Source: CAVQAH01 sp963784195 (GTDB lineage: Bacteria; Acidobacteriota; Vicinamibacteria; Vicinamibacterales; 2-12-FULL-66-21). From it: a stretch of 64,000 nucleotides of DNA. Location: NCBI GenBank assembly GCA_963784195.1, contig CAWARA010000015.1, positions 372,001 to 436,000 of the forward strand, in the 5' to 3' direction. Positions 9,901 to 21,425 of this stretch are shown here, in pieces; the stretch's first letter is position 1; each line of letters begins with the position of its first letter. The notes under the pieces are model-generated. The model did not search any database. It was not told the origin of the DNA and saw only the letters and a list, made by a program, of their open reading frames with translations. The position numbers and the translations under genes are program-made.

Positions 9901-10798
9901 GCAGCTCGACGTGGCACGCGCGACGGCAGAGTCCGATCTGTCCCACCTTGCGACCGCGTGCATGGATGCCGTGCAGGGGACGCTCGACGAGGTCGCCGCC
10001 GAAGTCGAACAGCTCGAGCGTGAGGGGGCCCTCGCGAGCCCGCGTGCCGTGGACGACAATCCTGAGCCAGCCGAGACCGAAGAAGACGGTCAGGCAGAGG
10101 CTGCCGCCGCCGGTGACGCCCCGCCAGCCGACGCGCCGCCACCGGTCGCGAAGACGCTGACGCCTGACGAGATGGTTGCCGATCTGCGCGCCAAGATCGA
10201 GCGCATGGGCGCCGTGAACATGATGGCCATCGACCAGTTCGATGATCTCGAATCGCGTCACACCTTCCTGACCGCGCAGCGGAAGGATCTCGTCGACTCC
10301 ATCGCGACGACGAACGAAGCGATCCGAAAAATCGACAAGACGACGAAGGAGCGCTTCCGCGAGGCCTTCGAGGTGATCAACCATAATTTCGAGGGCACGT
10401 TCGCAACGCTGTTCGGCGGCGGCCGCGCCGGCCTGACGCTTCTCGATGAGAACGATCAGCTCGAGAGCGGCATCGATATCATCGCCCAGCCGCCGGGCAA
10501 GCGGCTGCAGAGCGTGCAACTCCTGTCTGGCGGTGAAAAAGCCCTGACCGCGATGGCCCTGATGTTCGCCATCTTCAAGTACCGGCCGAGCCCGTTCTGC
10601 CTGCTCGACGAGATCGACGCGCCGCTCGACGACGCGAACATCGGGCGGTTCGTGGAGATGCTCCAGGGCATGCAGGAGCATACGCAGTTCATCCTGATCA
10701 CGCACAACCGCAAGACCATGGAGATTGCCGACCGGCTCTACGGTGTCACGATGGAGGAGCCGGGAGTGTCGAAGCTGATCTCCGTCCAGCTGAATTGA
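6938..10798 (+). CDS. smc: Chromosome segregation ATPase SMC
   Basis: 1286 residues. Walker A GPNGCGKSN at residues 31-39, long coiled coils, a hinge at roughly 590-720 (ADYLEVDKRYERAVEAAL to GEVFHGQHIIEGG), second coiled coil, ABC signature LLSGGEKALTAMAL near 1193 and Walker B FCLLDEIDAPLDDAN near 1220. The dimer loops and organises the chromosome with ScpA/ScpB, which are not in this window. Longer than the usual 1150-1200: about 65 extra Ala/Glu/Val-rich residues sit inside the N-terminal head (about 90-158), and an acidic Ala/Pro linker of about 30 residues lies near 1040-1070. The frame is intact throughout. The M48 protease gene starts seven bases after its stop. Confidence 0.95.
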   Translation: MRLNRLEIAGFKSFPDRSELTFDDGVTAIVGPNGCGKSNVVDALTWVLGEQSAKSLRGDRMEDVIFGGSDARKPTGAAEVRLKLSGVAARVPSDGSFTRVRKSGNGHALGAVAAEHGESAAAVAELPVALVVEDSAVAVAEPAPEGAGAEFEDATPLIVRDVELMRRLYRSGESEYLIDGHICRLRDVQDLLMDAGIGVKAYAVIEQGKIGQILSARPTDRRQLIEEAAGVTKYKSRRRAAELKLEAAQQNLTRVDDIVFEVEKQRGTLKRQAAKARRYKRLREELRRWEKVLFARKYRLLGEAIESARTRLAEARERETAAAARVAGLETDLERLRLELMEADGRTTAAREAAHACELETGRLQQQIVFDRQQVTNLATAAADIQNEVVTLEERREPARLELDARRESATRAEVDRDAAAATLAAEEQAYAEAQRQIEGLEADVEAARSEVFAAVNAATALRHAMEHAAAARGRLAEQIGKLEVESQDLRIEAERAERDRTSAQGSLERTTVSMEELRIERASRESELAGAKGDREGRARELRTLEHELASVSARLTSLEELDAARADYGDAARAILAESSEELASRHLGSVADYLEVDKRYERAVEAALADRLQYVVVPTPESAAAGLRHAAQLNAGRVGFVVARAAIDAPPSEPSLPSGDGGLTPLVDVIRISGAAADAIRGLIAGTLVAQDFDGARAAAALTSAPVVTLDGEVFHGQHIIEGGIRAEARGILATKREIKELRERAEEQRLAVDRMRDDIASLDVTIAAAESAILAVQGEQHRQEKAIVGFDMQLTAAGDAAERVARKQEQIAVERSSAEEERRVQEARQEEARDSIVRIESEQRAADDQLTRAQRRLFDARESMQAQAHRAAEAKASHAALVERAGALAADVQRLEAASAELESRLAGRRDDLQRNETRRTELDASILASEATLDEGLRSFDSLRESVRQADERSQALRAEFEEHDGRIREARRALEGVRAEAAQLDVARATAESDLSHLATACMDAVQGTLDEVAAEVEQLEREGALASPRAVDDNPEPAETEEDGQAEAAAAGDAPPADAPPPVAKTLTPDEMVADLRAKIERMGAVNMMAIDQFDDLESRHTFLTAQRKDLVDSIATTNEAIRKIDKTTKERFREAFEVINHNFEGTFATLFGGGRAGLTLLDENDQLESGIDIIAQPPGKRLQSVQLLSGGEKALTAMALMFAIFKYRPSPFCLLDEIDAPLDDANIGRFVEMLQGMQEHTQFILITHNRKTMEIADRLYGVTMEEPGVSKLISVQLN

Positions 10799-10805
10799 TC
10801 GTCGC

Positions 10806-12033
10806 GTGAACGAAGACAAGGCGAGCCGCTACCATCGCATCAAGCGACGCTCCGCTGTCGCGCTGGCGGGGGTGACGGCCGCTGGACTCGTCGTGCTCCT
10901 CGCGGGCGGCTCACTCTGGTTGCGGGATGTGGCGATGGCTGTCGCCGGTTCCGGAGTCTCGGCGCCGTTCACCGTCGCGGTGTACGCGCTCCTGTTTACG
11001 CTCGGATATCAGCTCTGCACGCTTCCACTGGCGTTCTTCGAGAGCTTCGTGCTCGAGCGCCGCTATGGGCTCTCGTCAGCGCCGCTGCGCGCGTGGATCG
11101 CCGATCATCTGAAGGCCGCGGTTCTGTTGACGGTCTTTCGCTCTGGTGGGAGCGGAGATTGTGTACCTCGCGCTGAACCTGTTCCCGAAGTTCTGGTGGG
11201 CGGCTTCCGGCGCCGGCTTCGTCACCGCGCTCATCCTGCTCGCGAGAATTGCCCCGACCGTCCTTCTGCCGTTCTTCTACCGGTTCAAGCCGCTCGACCG
11301 GAGTAGCCTGCAGGAGAAGCTCGTGTCGTTGTCGACACGCGCGCGCGTTCCTGTGCTCGGCGTGTACGAATGGGGCCTGGGAGCCAAGACCCGCCGCGCC
11401 AATGCTGCTCTCGTCGGCACCGGATCGACGCGGCGGATCCTGCTCTCCGACACGCTGTTGACGGATTACACGGATGAAGAGATCGAGGTCATCCTCGCGC
11501 ACGAACTCGGCCACCACGTCAACCGCGACATTCGGAGCGCGTTGCTGCTCGAGTCGGGCCTGCTCGCCGCGTCGTTCGCAGTAGCCGAGATGGTGCTGTC
11601 ACGAGCCTGGCAGCCGCTCGGTCTGAGCGGACCTTCAGACGTAGCGGGCCTGCCGGTCATTGTCGCGGTCGGCTTTCTGATGTCCCTTGCCGTCAACCCG
11701 GCGCTCAACGCGATCTCGCGTCGAAAGGAACGCCGCGCCGACGAGTTCGCCCTCACGCTGACCGCGCAGCCGGCGGCGTTCAAGACCGCAATGCGACGAC
11801 TGGCTTCGCAGAACCTCGCCGAAGAACGCCCGTCACGCGCCGCGCTGTGGCTGTTCTACACCCACCCGCCGCTCGACGAGCGGATGGAAGCCGCCCGACG
11901 CTTCGAACCCCCGCACGTCAGCACGTTCACTTCAGAGTCTTCGCCGCCGGCGGTCCCAGCAATTGACGCGCCTCACGCAGCCAGCCGAGCGCCATGGTGG
12001 CACGCGTCACACGCGAACGTCGAGGATCGATAA
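10806..12033 (+). CDS. M48 family metalloprotease (Ste24/CAAX-protease-like), frameshifted
   Basis: A membrane zinc protease. The first part (from the GTG at 10806) has two or three membrane segments and LPLAFFESFVLERRYGLS. After a one-base shift near 11140 the frame continues GAEIVYLALNLFPKFWW, then VILAHELGHHVNRD, whose HELGH motif gives the two zinc histidines and catalytic glutamate (about 11500), then RKERRADEFAL with the third ligand. The N-terminal domain resembles Ste24 proteases rather than short HtpX proteins, so membrane-protein quality control is likely. The GTG start follows the smc stop by seven bases, indicating co-transcription. The last 40 residues look atypical and overlap the convergent regulator, so the natural end may be nearer 11965. 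Confidence 0.85.
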
Positions 12034-14151
12034 GGATGCGACCATCGGGCGCGATGCCGGCGATAGCCGGCGCCTGGGGGAGTGTCGAGCGGGACGATCT
12101 CGCCAACTTGCGGACCTTCGGACGATTCAGAGATTGCCGCACGCACGAGACCGCCCTCGGTTCCGTAAATCAAATACGTGCCATCCTGCGACCAGACCGG
12201 ATGATCGCCACCGGCTGTCGAGACAAGAACACGGCGTCCGTCACTCACGCGCTGGACGTAGATCTGCCAGCGGCCGGTATCCGCAGACTGGTAAGCAATC
12301 ATCGTCCCGCGCGGTGAAAACGCAGGTGCATCGTCGTCGAATGGCGACTGCGCGATTGGGCGCGGATCGCCTCCGCTCAGCGGCAGGAGCAGGATGTCGG
12401 TTCCGCTGGCAGCGGTGGAAGCGATGACGGCGAGCAACGACCCATCGGGTGCGACCGAACCTGGAAACACATGCGTGTCGCGCGTCATCACGCGGCTGGC
12501 TGGCGTCGCACCGTCAGCCTCTCGGCGCCAGATCTCGAAGGGTCCGTCGCCCCGTGACGCGTAGTACACCGTGCGGCCGTCCGGCGACCAGATCGGTGAC
12601 GCGTTGATCCTGTCGTGCGTCAGCCGCGTGGCGGCGCCACGCTCGAGATCGGCAACCCACACGTCCGGGCGGCCGTCTCCGGACCCGATCGCGGCGATTC
12701 GCAGGCCATCGTAAGAGAGGCTCGGGTTTCGAAGGCGACGAGTGTCGGCAGCGATTTGCCCGTTCGACCCCTGTGCCTGGCCCTGAGCCTGTCGAAGGAA
12801 CCACCATTGGAGGCCTGCGCGGCCGTCCGAGGCCTCCTGTGCAAAGAACAGATCGCCCGATGCTGAAAGGGCGAAATGTGCCAGACCGTCTGCCGTGGCG
12901 ACGTTCGTCACAATCGTTCGTGGTTCGCCCATCACCGACTGGCGCAGCGGATCGAACAGCACCGCCTGCAAATCGGTACCGCGTGTGAAGACGACCAGAT
13001 CGCCGGCAGCGGCGCGGGCGATGCCGCCGCTCGCAATGGCGGTCCGCCAGCTTGGCCGGCCGCTGTCGAGCCGCAGTGCGCCGATGTCCCCGGATGCTTC
13101 GCCATCACGCGTCGTTTCGATCGAGAACAGCAGCGTCTGGCCGTCCGCCATGACCGCCGGCCAGGCGTGGCGAACCTCGCCTCGAGCCTGATCCGGGGTC
13201 GTGAGGACGCGAGGATTGCCGCCGCGGTCGTCGATCCGCATCAAGCCCTGCGAGCTCGACGCGGCAAAGATGATTTCGCGTGCGTACCACGTGCCACCAA
13301 GTGGCTGCGGCGCATCGGCGAGCACGACGGGAGCGCCGCCGGCGATCGCGACTTTCTTCAGCCGGCCGTCTGCGAAGAACCCGATCCACTCACCATCGGG
13401 CGAAAAAAACGGCGCGTGCGCGCCCTCTGTGCCGGCAATCGGCTTCGCACTCAGCGCGTTGAGCGGCCGTGTGTACAAGCGGCAGGCGGACGCGTCGCAT
13501 CCGGACCAGGCGGCCTGCGCCGACGACGGTGACAGCGCCAGTGCCGGGGCACGAGCGTCGAACGACGTTCCATCTTCCGCGAGGATCGCGAATCGTGCCG
13601 CGGGCGCTTCAGCTCGTGCGCCTCGACGTCATCAACTGCCACACTGCCGCAACCGCAATCGCCCCGCAGATGGCCGCGACACTCCAGGGGATCAGCTGAC
13701 CTGCAATTGACGGTGAAACCCGGCTTCGTCGACGCATCGTGAGGGGAAGCAGCTCAGCGCGTTCCTTCCGATCCAGAACCGGGCTGACGTCCGACACGAA
13801 CCTGTAGCCGCGCCGGTGGACGGTTTGGATGTAGGCGGGATTCTGGGGGTCGTCGCCCAGCGTCTGCCGGAGCACGCTGATGGCCTCGGCGAGCGAGGTG
13901 TCTGTCACGAACGCGTCCTTCCAGACGCGGTCGATCAGCTCCTGTCGAGGGACGACGTCACCGGCCCGTTCGAGTAGGACTTCCAGCACGCCCAGGACTC
14001 GCGGCGGCAAGGGCAACTCGATGGGACCGCGCCTGAGCAGACGGCTTTGTGCGTCGAAGGCGAACTCCCCGAACACCAGGTGGCGCGCTGTTCCGGAACG
14101 TCCAGAGGACGCCTGGTCGGCCGCTGCGCCGGGACTGGCGTTGGGAATCAT
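11927..14151 (-). CDS. Winged-helix DNA-binding membrane protein with PD40 propeller, frameshifted
   Basis: N-terminal OmpR/CadC-type winged helix (FGEFAFDAQSRLLRR to YIQTVHRRGYRFVSDV), one membrane helix (LIPWSVAAICGAIAVAAVW), then a periplasmic PD40/TolB-like beta-propeller with repeated blades such as FSPDGEWIGFF, LSYDGLRIAAIG, WSPDGRTVYYAS and FSPRGTMIAYQS. This architecture is common in Acidobacteria and suggests a one-component sensor that binds DNA from the membrane; ligand and targets are unknown. The frame shifts near 13610 and again near 12080; following the second shift the protein reads APAIAGIAPDGRILIDP and stops at 11927. ATG at 14151 (MIPNASPG) is preferred over an in-frame TTG at 14163. 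A dispersed CCTGAGCCTGTCGAAGG element is translated within it (about 12782-12798). It is divergent from the permease. Confidence 0.82.
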
Positions 14152-14170
14152 TGAAAAACCCAATGTTATC

Positions 14171-14205
14171 GCGGGTTTAAGAAGAACTTAAACAATTCTT
14201 CCCGC
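14171..14205. promoter_or_regulatory. Nested inverted repeat between regulator and permease
   Basis: GCGGG and CCCGC flank TTTAAG-AAGAA-CTTAAA and a GAAGAA/TTCTTC pair within 35 bases. The AT-rich core in a GC-rich divergent gap suits an operator or overlapping promoters, but no binding protein is proven. Confidence 0.45.
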
Positions 14206-14349
14206 TTGTTTGACCGCGACTTCAGGACTTCGAGTGCCTGGTCGACTCAACTGGGGACTGGCAGGTCTCTGAACTCCTCGGGAGAAGGCTTGCGATTCGA
14301 AGACCTGACCCCGAGCCCGACCAAAGAGCCCTGAGCACCGGAGGATTAG

Positions 14350-15856
14350 ATGTCCATCTTTGCCACGAAGCCGATCGATCAGATCAAGCAGGAACAGTTA
14401 GGCAACAGCGAAGCGTCACTGAAGCGGGTGCTCGGACCGGGTCAGCTGGTGATGCTGGGCGTCGGCGCGATCATCGGCACCGGCATCTTCGTCCTCACCG
14501 GACAGGCGGCCGCCGCCAACGCCGGGCCGGCGATTGTCATTTCCATGGTCGCTTGCCGGGCTGACGAGCGTGCTCGCCGCGCTCTGCTATTCAGAGTTCG
14601 CCTCGAGCGTTCCCGTCGCCGGATCCGCCTATACCTATGCTTACGCGACGCTCGGCGAGTTCGTCGCCTGGGTCATCGGGTGGGACCTCATTCTCGAATA
14701 CGCCCTGGGTGCGGCGACGGTGGCGGTCGGCTGGTCGGGCACGCTCATCACGCTCCTCGGGCAGTTGGGGCTCGGCTTTCCCCCTGCGCTGAGCGCCGCC
14801 CCCGGCACCGTCGTTCAACTCGCCGGCGGCGGCTCGGTCACAGCCGTGTTCAACGTGCCGGCCGTCATCGTGACGGCGTTGGTCACGGCGCTCCTGATCG
14901 TGGGCGTCAAGGAGTCCGCCAGCGTCAATTCGGCGATCGTCGTCGTCAAGGTTGCGGTGGTCCTCATCGTGATTGGCGCCGGTGCGCTATTCATCGATCA
15001 GGCGAACTGGCATCCGTTCATTCCGGAGAACACCGGGCGTTTCGGCGAGTACGGATGGAGCGGGATTCTGCGCGGAGCCGGTGTGATCTTCTTCGCGTAC
15101 ATCGGTTTCGACGCGGTGTCCACGTCGGCGCAGGAAGCGCGCAATCCACAGCGGGACATGCCGCTGGGCATTCTTGGATCGCTGGCGGTGTGCACGGTGC
15201 TCTACGTGCTCGTTTCCGGGGTGATGGTCGGTCTCGTGCCCTACCGCGAGATGCTGAATCAGCCCGCGCCGCTCGTCGTTGCCGTCGATGCGGCCGCCGG
15301 CCGCGCAGCGGGAACGCCCTGGGAGGGAACGATGGCGGTCGTCAAGGTGCTCGTCACTGTTGGCGCGCTCGCCGGCCTGAGCTCGGTCATGGTCGTCATG
15401 ATGCTCGCGCAGCCGCGCATCTTCCTCGCCATGTCACGCGATGGCCTGCTGCCGGAATGGGCAGGGCGAGTGCATCCTCGACTCCACACACCGCATATCT
15501 CCACCATCGTCACGGGTGTCGTCGTCGCGCTCGCGGCGGGTCTGACGCCGATAGGGACATTGGGGAACCTTGTCAGCATCGGTACGCTGATGGCGTTCGT
15601 CATCGTCTCGCTCGGCATCATCGTGATGCGCCGAACGCAGCCCGATCTGCCGCGTCCGTTCCGCATGCCGCTCGTGCCTGCGCTTCCAATCCTGTCCGCC
15701 CTGGTCAGCCTGATTCTGATGGCCGGGCTGCCGTGGGAAACGTGGGAGCGCCTGATTCTCTGGATGGTTCTGGGGATCGTGCTCTATTTCGCCTACGGGT
15801 ATCGGCGGAGCCGGCTCAGAGTGGGAACGGCGCGCTTGAGTGCGACTAGTACGTAG
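14350..15856 (+). CDS. APC-superfamily amino-acid permease, frameshifted
   Basis: A 12-14-span cytoplasmic-membrane transporter taking up or exchanging amino acids. The family signature GAIIGTGIFVLTGQAA is near residue 38, then one extra base near 14548 moves the frame and the protein continues LAGLTSVLAALCYSEFASSVPVAGSAYTY. FFAYIGFDAVSTSAQEARNPQRDMP and the late helices are intact. It resembles the cationic amino-acid transporter (YfnA/CAT) branch; the substrate is inferred only. The ATG at 14350 has a strong GGAGGA site. The gene is divergent from the PD40 regulator, a possible regulator of it. Confidence 0.88.
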
Positions 15857-15870
15857 CGCGTGTCGTGGTT

Positions 15871-15937
15871 CGTTGCTCGTCGCTCGTTGCTCGGAGAGCC
15901 AAGTCGCAGCCTGGTGCTCTACGAGCGACGAGCAACG
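15871..15937. terminator. Word-repeat hairpin between convergent genes
   Basis: A perfect 17-bp inverted repeat (15871-15887 with 15921-15937) built from GCTCGTC/GCTCGTT words. It lies between the permease stop (15856) and the end of the cupredoxin gene (15958), so it could end transcripts from both sides, though there is no long T tract. Confidence 0.55.
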
Positions 15938-15957
15938 AGACGCACGGTACGGTGACC

Positions 15958-16320
15958 CTATCGCACTACCAACTGCCCCTTCATATTGCGGCAGCGCTCA
16001 TCCTGCATCATGTTGCAATAGAACGTGACCGTGCCGGTGCGGTCGGCGCGGAACTCGAGGACCACCGACTGTCCGGCGGCGGCGCGTTTGGAGATGCGGT
16101 ATTCGTCGATGGTGATGCTGTGCGCCATGTCGCGCGCGGAGAACGTGATCTTGACCAGGTCGTCCTTCTGGACCTCGATGCGGGCCGGCGAGAACGCGTA
16201 CTGGCTCGCTTCGACCGCGAACTCCTTGACGTTCTGACGAGCGGAAACGCGAGTCCATACAGCGGCGACGAGCGCAACACCCGCGAGCGCGATCACGCTG
16301 TTCCGTCCAGGTCGATGCAT
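15958..16320 (-). CDS. Cupredoxin-like exported protein
   Basis: 120 residues. One N-terminal hydrophobic segment (VIALAGVALVAAVW) is a signal anchor, then a cupredoxin fold like that of cytochrome oxidase subunit II or EfeO N-domains (YAFSPARIEVQKDDLVKITF). Candidate copper ligands are the His in MAHSITI, the Cys residues in FYCNMMQDERC and the Met after them. The Cys-x6-Cys spacing differs from a standard CuA site, so metal type is open. The ATG at 16320 has an AGGGGGA site. Role inferred: periplasmic electron transfer or copper handling. Confidence 0.75.
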   Translation of the reverse strand: MHRPGRNSVIALAGVALVAAVWTRVSARQNVKEFAVEASQYAFSPARIEVQKDDLVKITFSARDMAHSITIDEYRISKRAAAGQSVVLEFRADRTGTVTFYCNMMQDERCRNMKGQLVVR

Positions 16321-16699
16321 GCGTCCCCCTAAAGACTAGTCGTCCCCTGGCCTGAGCCTGTCGAACGCCCTGGCCCTGAGTCTGGTCAAAAACCAGCAGC
16401 AATTCCAAGGCCAACGGTTCAGCTCGGCCTGCGGCAATGTCGCCCGGGTCCGGCGTCCAAATCCGTCCTGTACTTACGGTTGTCGGCGCGAAGATGCTCC
16501 GGCTGGAGCCGGAGTTAGTGCCCGGCCGAAGCCGGGCCCTACGGTACAGACGCCCCGGGAGCCAGTTTGGTTGTTACTGGGTTAATGGGCGATGGGCGAT
16601 GGGCGATGGGCGATGGGCGATGGGCGATTGGGGCCGCTGCACCTTGCCTTGCCAACCATTGCCCATCGCCCATCGCCCATCGCCCATTTTTGAAACGGG
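16321..16699. other. Gene-free gap rich in hairpins
   Basis: No credible gene. Contents: a CCTGAGCCTGTCGAACG element at 16351-16367, two GC-rich hairpins (CTCCGGC-TGGA-GCCGGAG at 16497-16514 and GCCCGGC-CGAA-GCCGGGC at 16520-16537), and GGGCGAT arrays facing each other at 16586-16627 and 16660-16688. The last pair lies just past the pnp stop and would form a long stem in the pnp transcript. Confidence 0.8.
16586..16688. repeat. Inverted GGGCGAT word arrays after pnp
   Basis: Left arm 16586-16627 has six ATGGGCG units; right arm 16660-16688 has four CCCATCG units; a 32-base loop lies between. The word is the same as at 1795-2040. Confidence 0.9.
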
Positions 16700-18836
<2,137 letters not shown>

Positions 18837-18879
18837 AGTTCTATCTCTGATTCTTGCGTTGCTTTTCCTTCGGCCTGTA

Positions 18880-19149
18880 CTACTTCCTGATCCCCAGCCT
18901 GCGGATCAGCTCGGCATACCGATCGGTGTCCTTGCGCTTCAGATAGTCCAGCAGCCGGCGCCGCTGCCAAACCAGCTTGAGGAGGCCGCGTCGCGAATGA
19001 TGGTCTTTCGCGTGGGCCTTGAAGTGTTCCGTGAGGTAGTTGATGCGCTCGCTGAGCAGCGCAACCTGAACTTCAGGAGAGCCGGTGTCTGAATCGTGAG
19101 TGCGGTAACTGCCGATGACAGTCGTTTTGCGGTCCTTGTTGAAAGCCAC
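18880..19149 (-). CDS. rpsO: 30S ribosomal protein S15
   Basis: 89 residues, exactly the family size. TGSPEVQVALLSERINYLTEH and HHSRRGLLKLVWQRRRLLDYL are the conserved S15 core that binds the 16S rRNA central domain and nucleates the platform. The short tail RYAELIRRLGIRK is typical. It precedes pnp. In other bacteria S15 represses its own mRNA; no leader structure could be confidently assigned here. Confidence 0.97.
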   Translation of the reverse strand: MAFNKDRKTTVIGSYRTHDSDTGSPEVQVALLSERINYLTEHFKAHAKDHHSRRGLLKLVWQRRRLLDYLKRKDTDRYAELIRRLGIRK

Positions 19150-19270
19150 GTCTAACCTCCACGCACGGCCCAGAGGATCGGCGCAGGATCGCGCCGCACC
19201 AGACCGCCGTTGCCAAATTGTTACGGGAATTGCTGTTCCGGATATGCGCTGCCCGGGGATCGCGGACCAA

Positions 19271-19299
19271 GATGTACAGACCCGAAATTACAATTCCAA
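19271..19299 (-). promoter_or_regulatory. Possible promoter between truB and rpsO
   Basis: Minus-strand TTGGAA, a 17-base spacer and TACATC (19276-19271), about 120 bases before the rpsO ATG. The match is moderate. An internal promoter for rpsO-pnp would agree with the large gap here compared with the rest of the cluster. Confidence 0.35.
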
Positions 19300-19312
19300 G
19301 CGACTCAACATT

Positions 19313-20264
19313 TTACATTAGGACGATCGCCGGATGCAAAAGCCCGCTTTCCAGTCGCGTGGCGATCGCGAGCAGTCGCCCCTCGCCATCGAGGACCCTG
19401 ACCCGTGATGCCTCTGCAAGCCGCGCCGCGGTCCGGCCTCGCATCAGCGACAGGGGCGGATGTCGAAGCCAAGTCCCCTAGGCTCAGCGTATTACCGTGA
19501 GCCGCACGCCTGACGCCCCGATCGTTGAGCACGACGGCGGGCAGGTCTGGCAGCAGCCTGTGCAGCGGGACCATCCGTTCCACGGCGCGTGCTGGATCCT
19601 CCACCACCACGTCGAGCGGCACCGCGTCGGTCAATCCAAATCCAGCTGCAGACGTTCGGCTCAGGCCTTCGAGGTAGGCGCCACACCCGAGACGTTGTCC
19701 GAGGTCGTGCGCAAACGACCGGACGTAGAACCCGGCTGACGCCCGGAGCCGGACGCGCGCCAGACCCGCCTCATACGTTTCAAGCGTGAGCGCCGACACC
19801 GTCACGTTGACCGGTGTCAGAGCCTGCTCTTCGTTCTTTCGAGCTTTCGTGTATGCCCTGACGCCGCCCGACTTCTTCGCCGAATACGCCGGAGGCGTCT
19901 GGAGATAGGTGCCTCCGAACTCCGGCAGCACGCGGGCGATCGCGTCTGCGGTCAGATCGTCGGGTACCGGTGGCGCTTCGCGGGTTTCTCCAGCCGCAGG
20001 ATCCAGTGCCGAACGCCCTTCCGCGTCATACGTCGGCGTCGTCGCCCCAAATCTGATGTTGGCGACATAGTCCTTGTCCGTCGCGCTCAGCAGGGAGGCG
20101 AGCCGAGTGGCCTGGCCCACGACCAGCGGCAACACGCCGGTCGCCAGCGGATCGAGGGTGCCCGTGTGTCCGATGCGTTTCTCGCGGATCGCTCGACGCA
20201 CCACGGCCACGACATCGTGAGACGTCGGGCCCGGCGGTTTGTCGACGACGAGCACGCCGTTCAA
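19313..20264 (-). CDS. truB: tRNA pseudouridine-55 synthase, one frameshift
   Basis: TruB makes pseudouridine 55 in the T loop of tRNAs. NGVLVVDKPPGPTSHDVV opens the protein, and the catalytic motif GHTGTLDPLATGVLP holds the nucleophilic Asp. YSAKKSGGVRAYTKAR and GFYVRSFAHDLGQ are further family motifs. Near 19465 the frame shifts and then reads RVRVLDGEGRLLAIA to LHPAIVLM, the expected PUA-like end, stopping at 19313. No ATG precedes NGVLV in frame; a TTG at 20264 is taken as start because homologues begin MNGVLVVDKP. The upstream CGTAGCTCG word repeats separate it from nrnA. Confidence 0.9.
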
Positions 20265-20283
20265 TGAGCATGTTGAACTGTGC

Positions 20284-20388
20284 CGTGGTCCGTAGGTCCG
20301 TAGCTCGTGTACTCGCCGATCGAGTCTGTTCGACTGGATGATTGCTCGTTTCTGCGGCGAGTCACGGACCACGAACTACGGGCCACGT
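20284..20388. repeat. Inverted CGTAGTTCG/CGTGGTCCG words at the nrnA-truB junction
   Basis: Left arm 20284-20318 and right arm 20356-20388 share CGTGGTCCGT/ACGGACCACG and ACTCGCCG/CGGCGAGT pairs. The right arm contains the nrnA stop codon (20376-20378). Confidence 0.75.
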
Positions 20389-21425
20389 TGCATAGGCGTT
20401 ATCGCGCTAGGGCCTCGACTGAAGTCCCTCAGCGATAGCCCAGTAATGCGGTTCAGGATATCGGGCTGGACGTCCGCGAGGCGGCCCGTGACGCTGAAGC
20501 CCGACGCGTTCTTGTGGCCGCCGCCGCCGAAGTGGTTCGCGACCCGCCGGACGTCCACGTCGTACTTCGATCGCATGCTGACTCGAATCTCGCCGTCGGA
20601 CAGGGCCTTGAAGAAGACCACTGCCTGGACTTCGCGCGCGGTCAGCGGCAGATTGATGACGCCCTCCGTATCGTTGTGCGTGCACCCGCACGCCGACAGC
20701 ATCGCGTCGTCGATGTAAAGGACCGCCAGACGCCCTTCGTCCACGAGCTTCATCGAGTCCAGGAGCGCGCCGATCAGTTTCAGCTTGCCGAGGCTGTTGC
20801 TGTCGAAGACGCGGCGGGCCATCGCCGCCGGCTTGACGCCCGCTTCGACCGTCTGCCGGCAGATCTCGAACGTTCGCGGCGTGATGTTCGAATGATGGAA
20901 GGAGCCCGTATCGGTGAGGATCGCCAGATAGATGTGGGTCGCGATCTCGAACGTCATCGGCACGCCGAGCGCGCGGATCACGTCGAACACCATCTCACCG
21001 CAGGCGGCGGCCGACTCGTCGAACCAGTTCAGCGCCCCGTACATCCGGTTGCCCGCGTGGTGATCGATGTTGATGATGTAGCGTCCGTCGAAGCCGGCGA
21101 CACCGGTGCGCGCCAGATCGCTGCACTCCATGACGATCACCGTGTCGGCATCGGCGTCAGCCGGGACGGTAGGCGTGATTTCGATCCGATCGACGCCTGG
21201 GAACTCGAGGTAGTGGTCGGGGGCGGCATCGGCGTTGACGATGCGGACCTGCTTTCCCAGCGCGTCGAGCGCGAACGCCATGGCCAGCTGGGATCCGATC
21301 GAGTCGCCGTCGGGCCGCGCGTGGGAGGTCAGCAGGAACTTCTGTCGCTTCCGAACCTCGCCGACAATCTGCTGAAACACGTCCGAACTGACTAGTGGCC
21401 CGCCGTCAGTTCCCGTTGCGCTCAT
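20376..21425 (-). CDS. nrnA: DHH/DHHA1 phosphoesterase (NrnA-like oligoribonuclease/pAp phosphatase)
   Basis: About 349 residues. DHH domain motifs: TSHARPDGDSIGSQLAMA (metal-binding DGDS), VMECSDLARTG, IINIDHHAGN (DHH). The C-terminal DHHA1 domain carries FGGGGHKNASGF. NrnA-type enzymes finish RNA decay by hydrolysing 2-5-mers and also dephosphorylate 3'-phosphoadenosine 5'-phosphate. The place between rbfA and truB is the usual one. ATG at 21425 (MSATGTDGG) overlaps the rbfA end by 20 bases; an in-frame ATG at 21443 is also possible. The stop codon is part of a CGTAGTTCG word repeat. Confidence 0.9.
   Translation of the reverse strand: MSATGTDGGPLVSSDVFQQIVGEVRKRQKFLLTSHARPDGDSIGSQLAMAFALDALGKQVRIVNADAAPDHYLEFPGVDRIEITPTVPADADADTVIVMECSDLARTGVAGFDGRYIINIDHHAGNRMYGALNWFDESAAACGEMVFDVIRALGVPMTFEIATHIYLAILTDTGSFHHSNITPRTFEICRQTVEAGVKPAAMARRVFDSNSLGKLKLIGALLDSMKLVDEGRLAVLYIDDAMLSACGCTHNDTEGVINLPLTAREVQAVVFFKALSDGEIRVSMRSKYDVDVRRVANHFGGGGHKNASGFSVTGRLADVQPDILNRITGLSLRDFSRGPSAITPMQRGP

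Noticed and set aside
19150..19312. A defined S15-binding leader RNA
   Set aside because: GC-rich stems can be drawn but no known S15 leader fold could be matched by eye.
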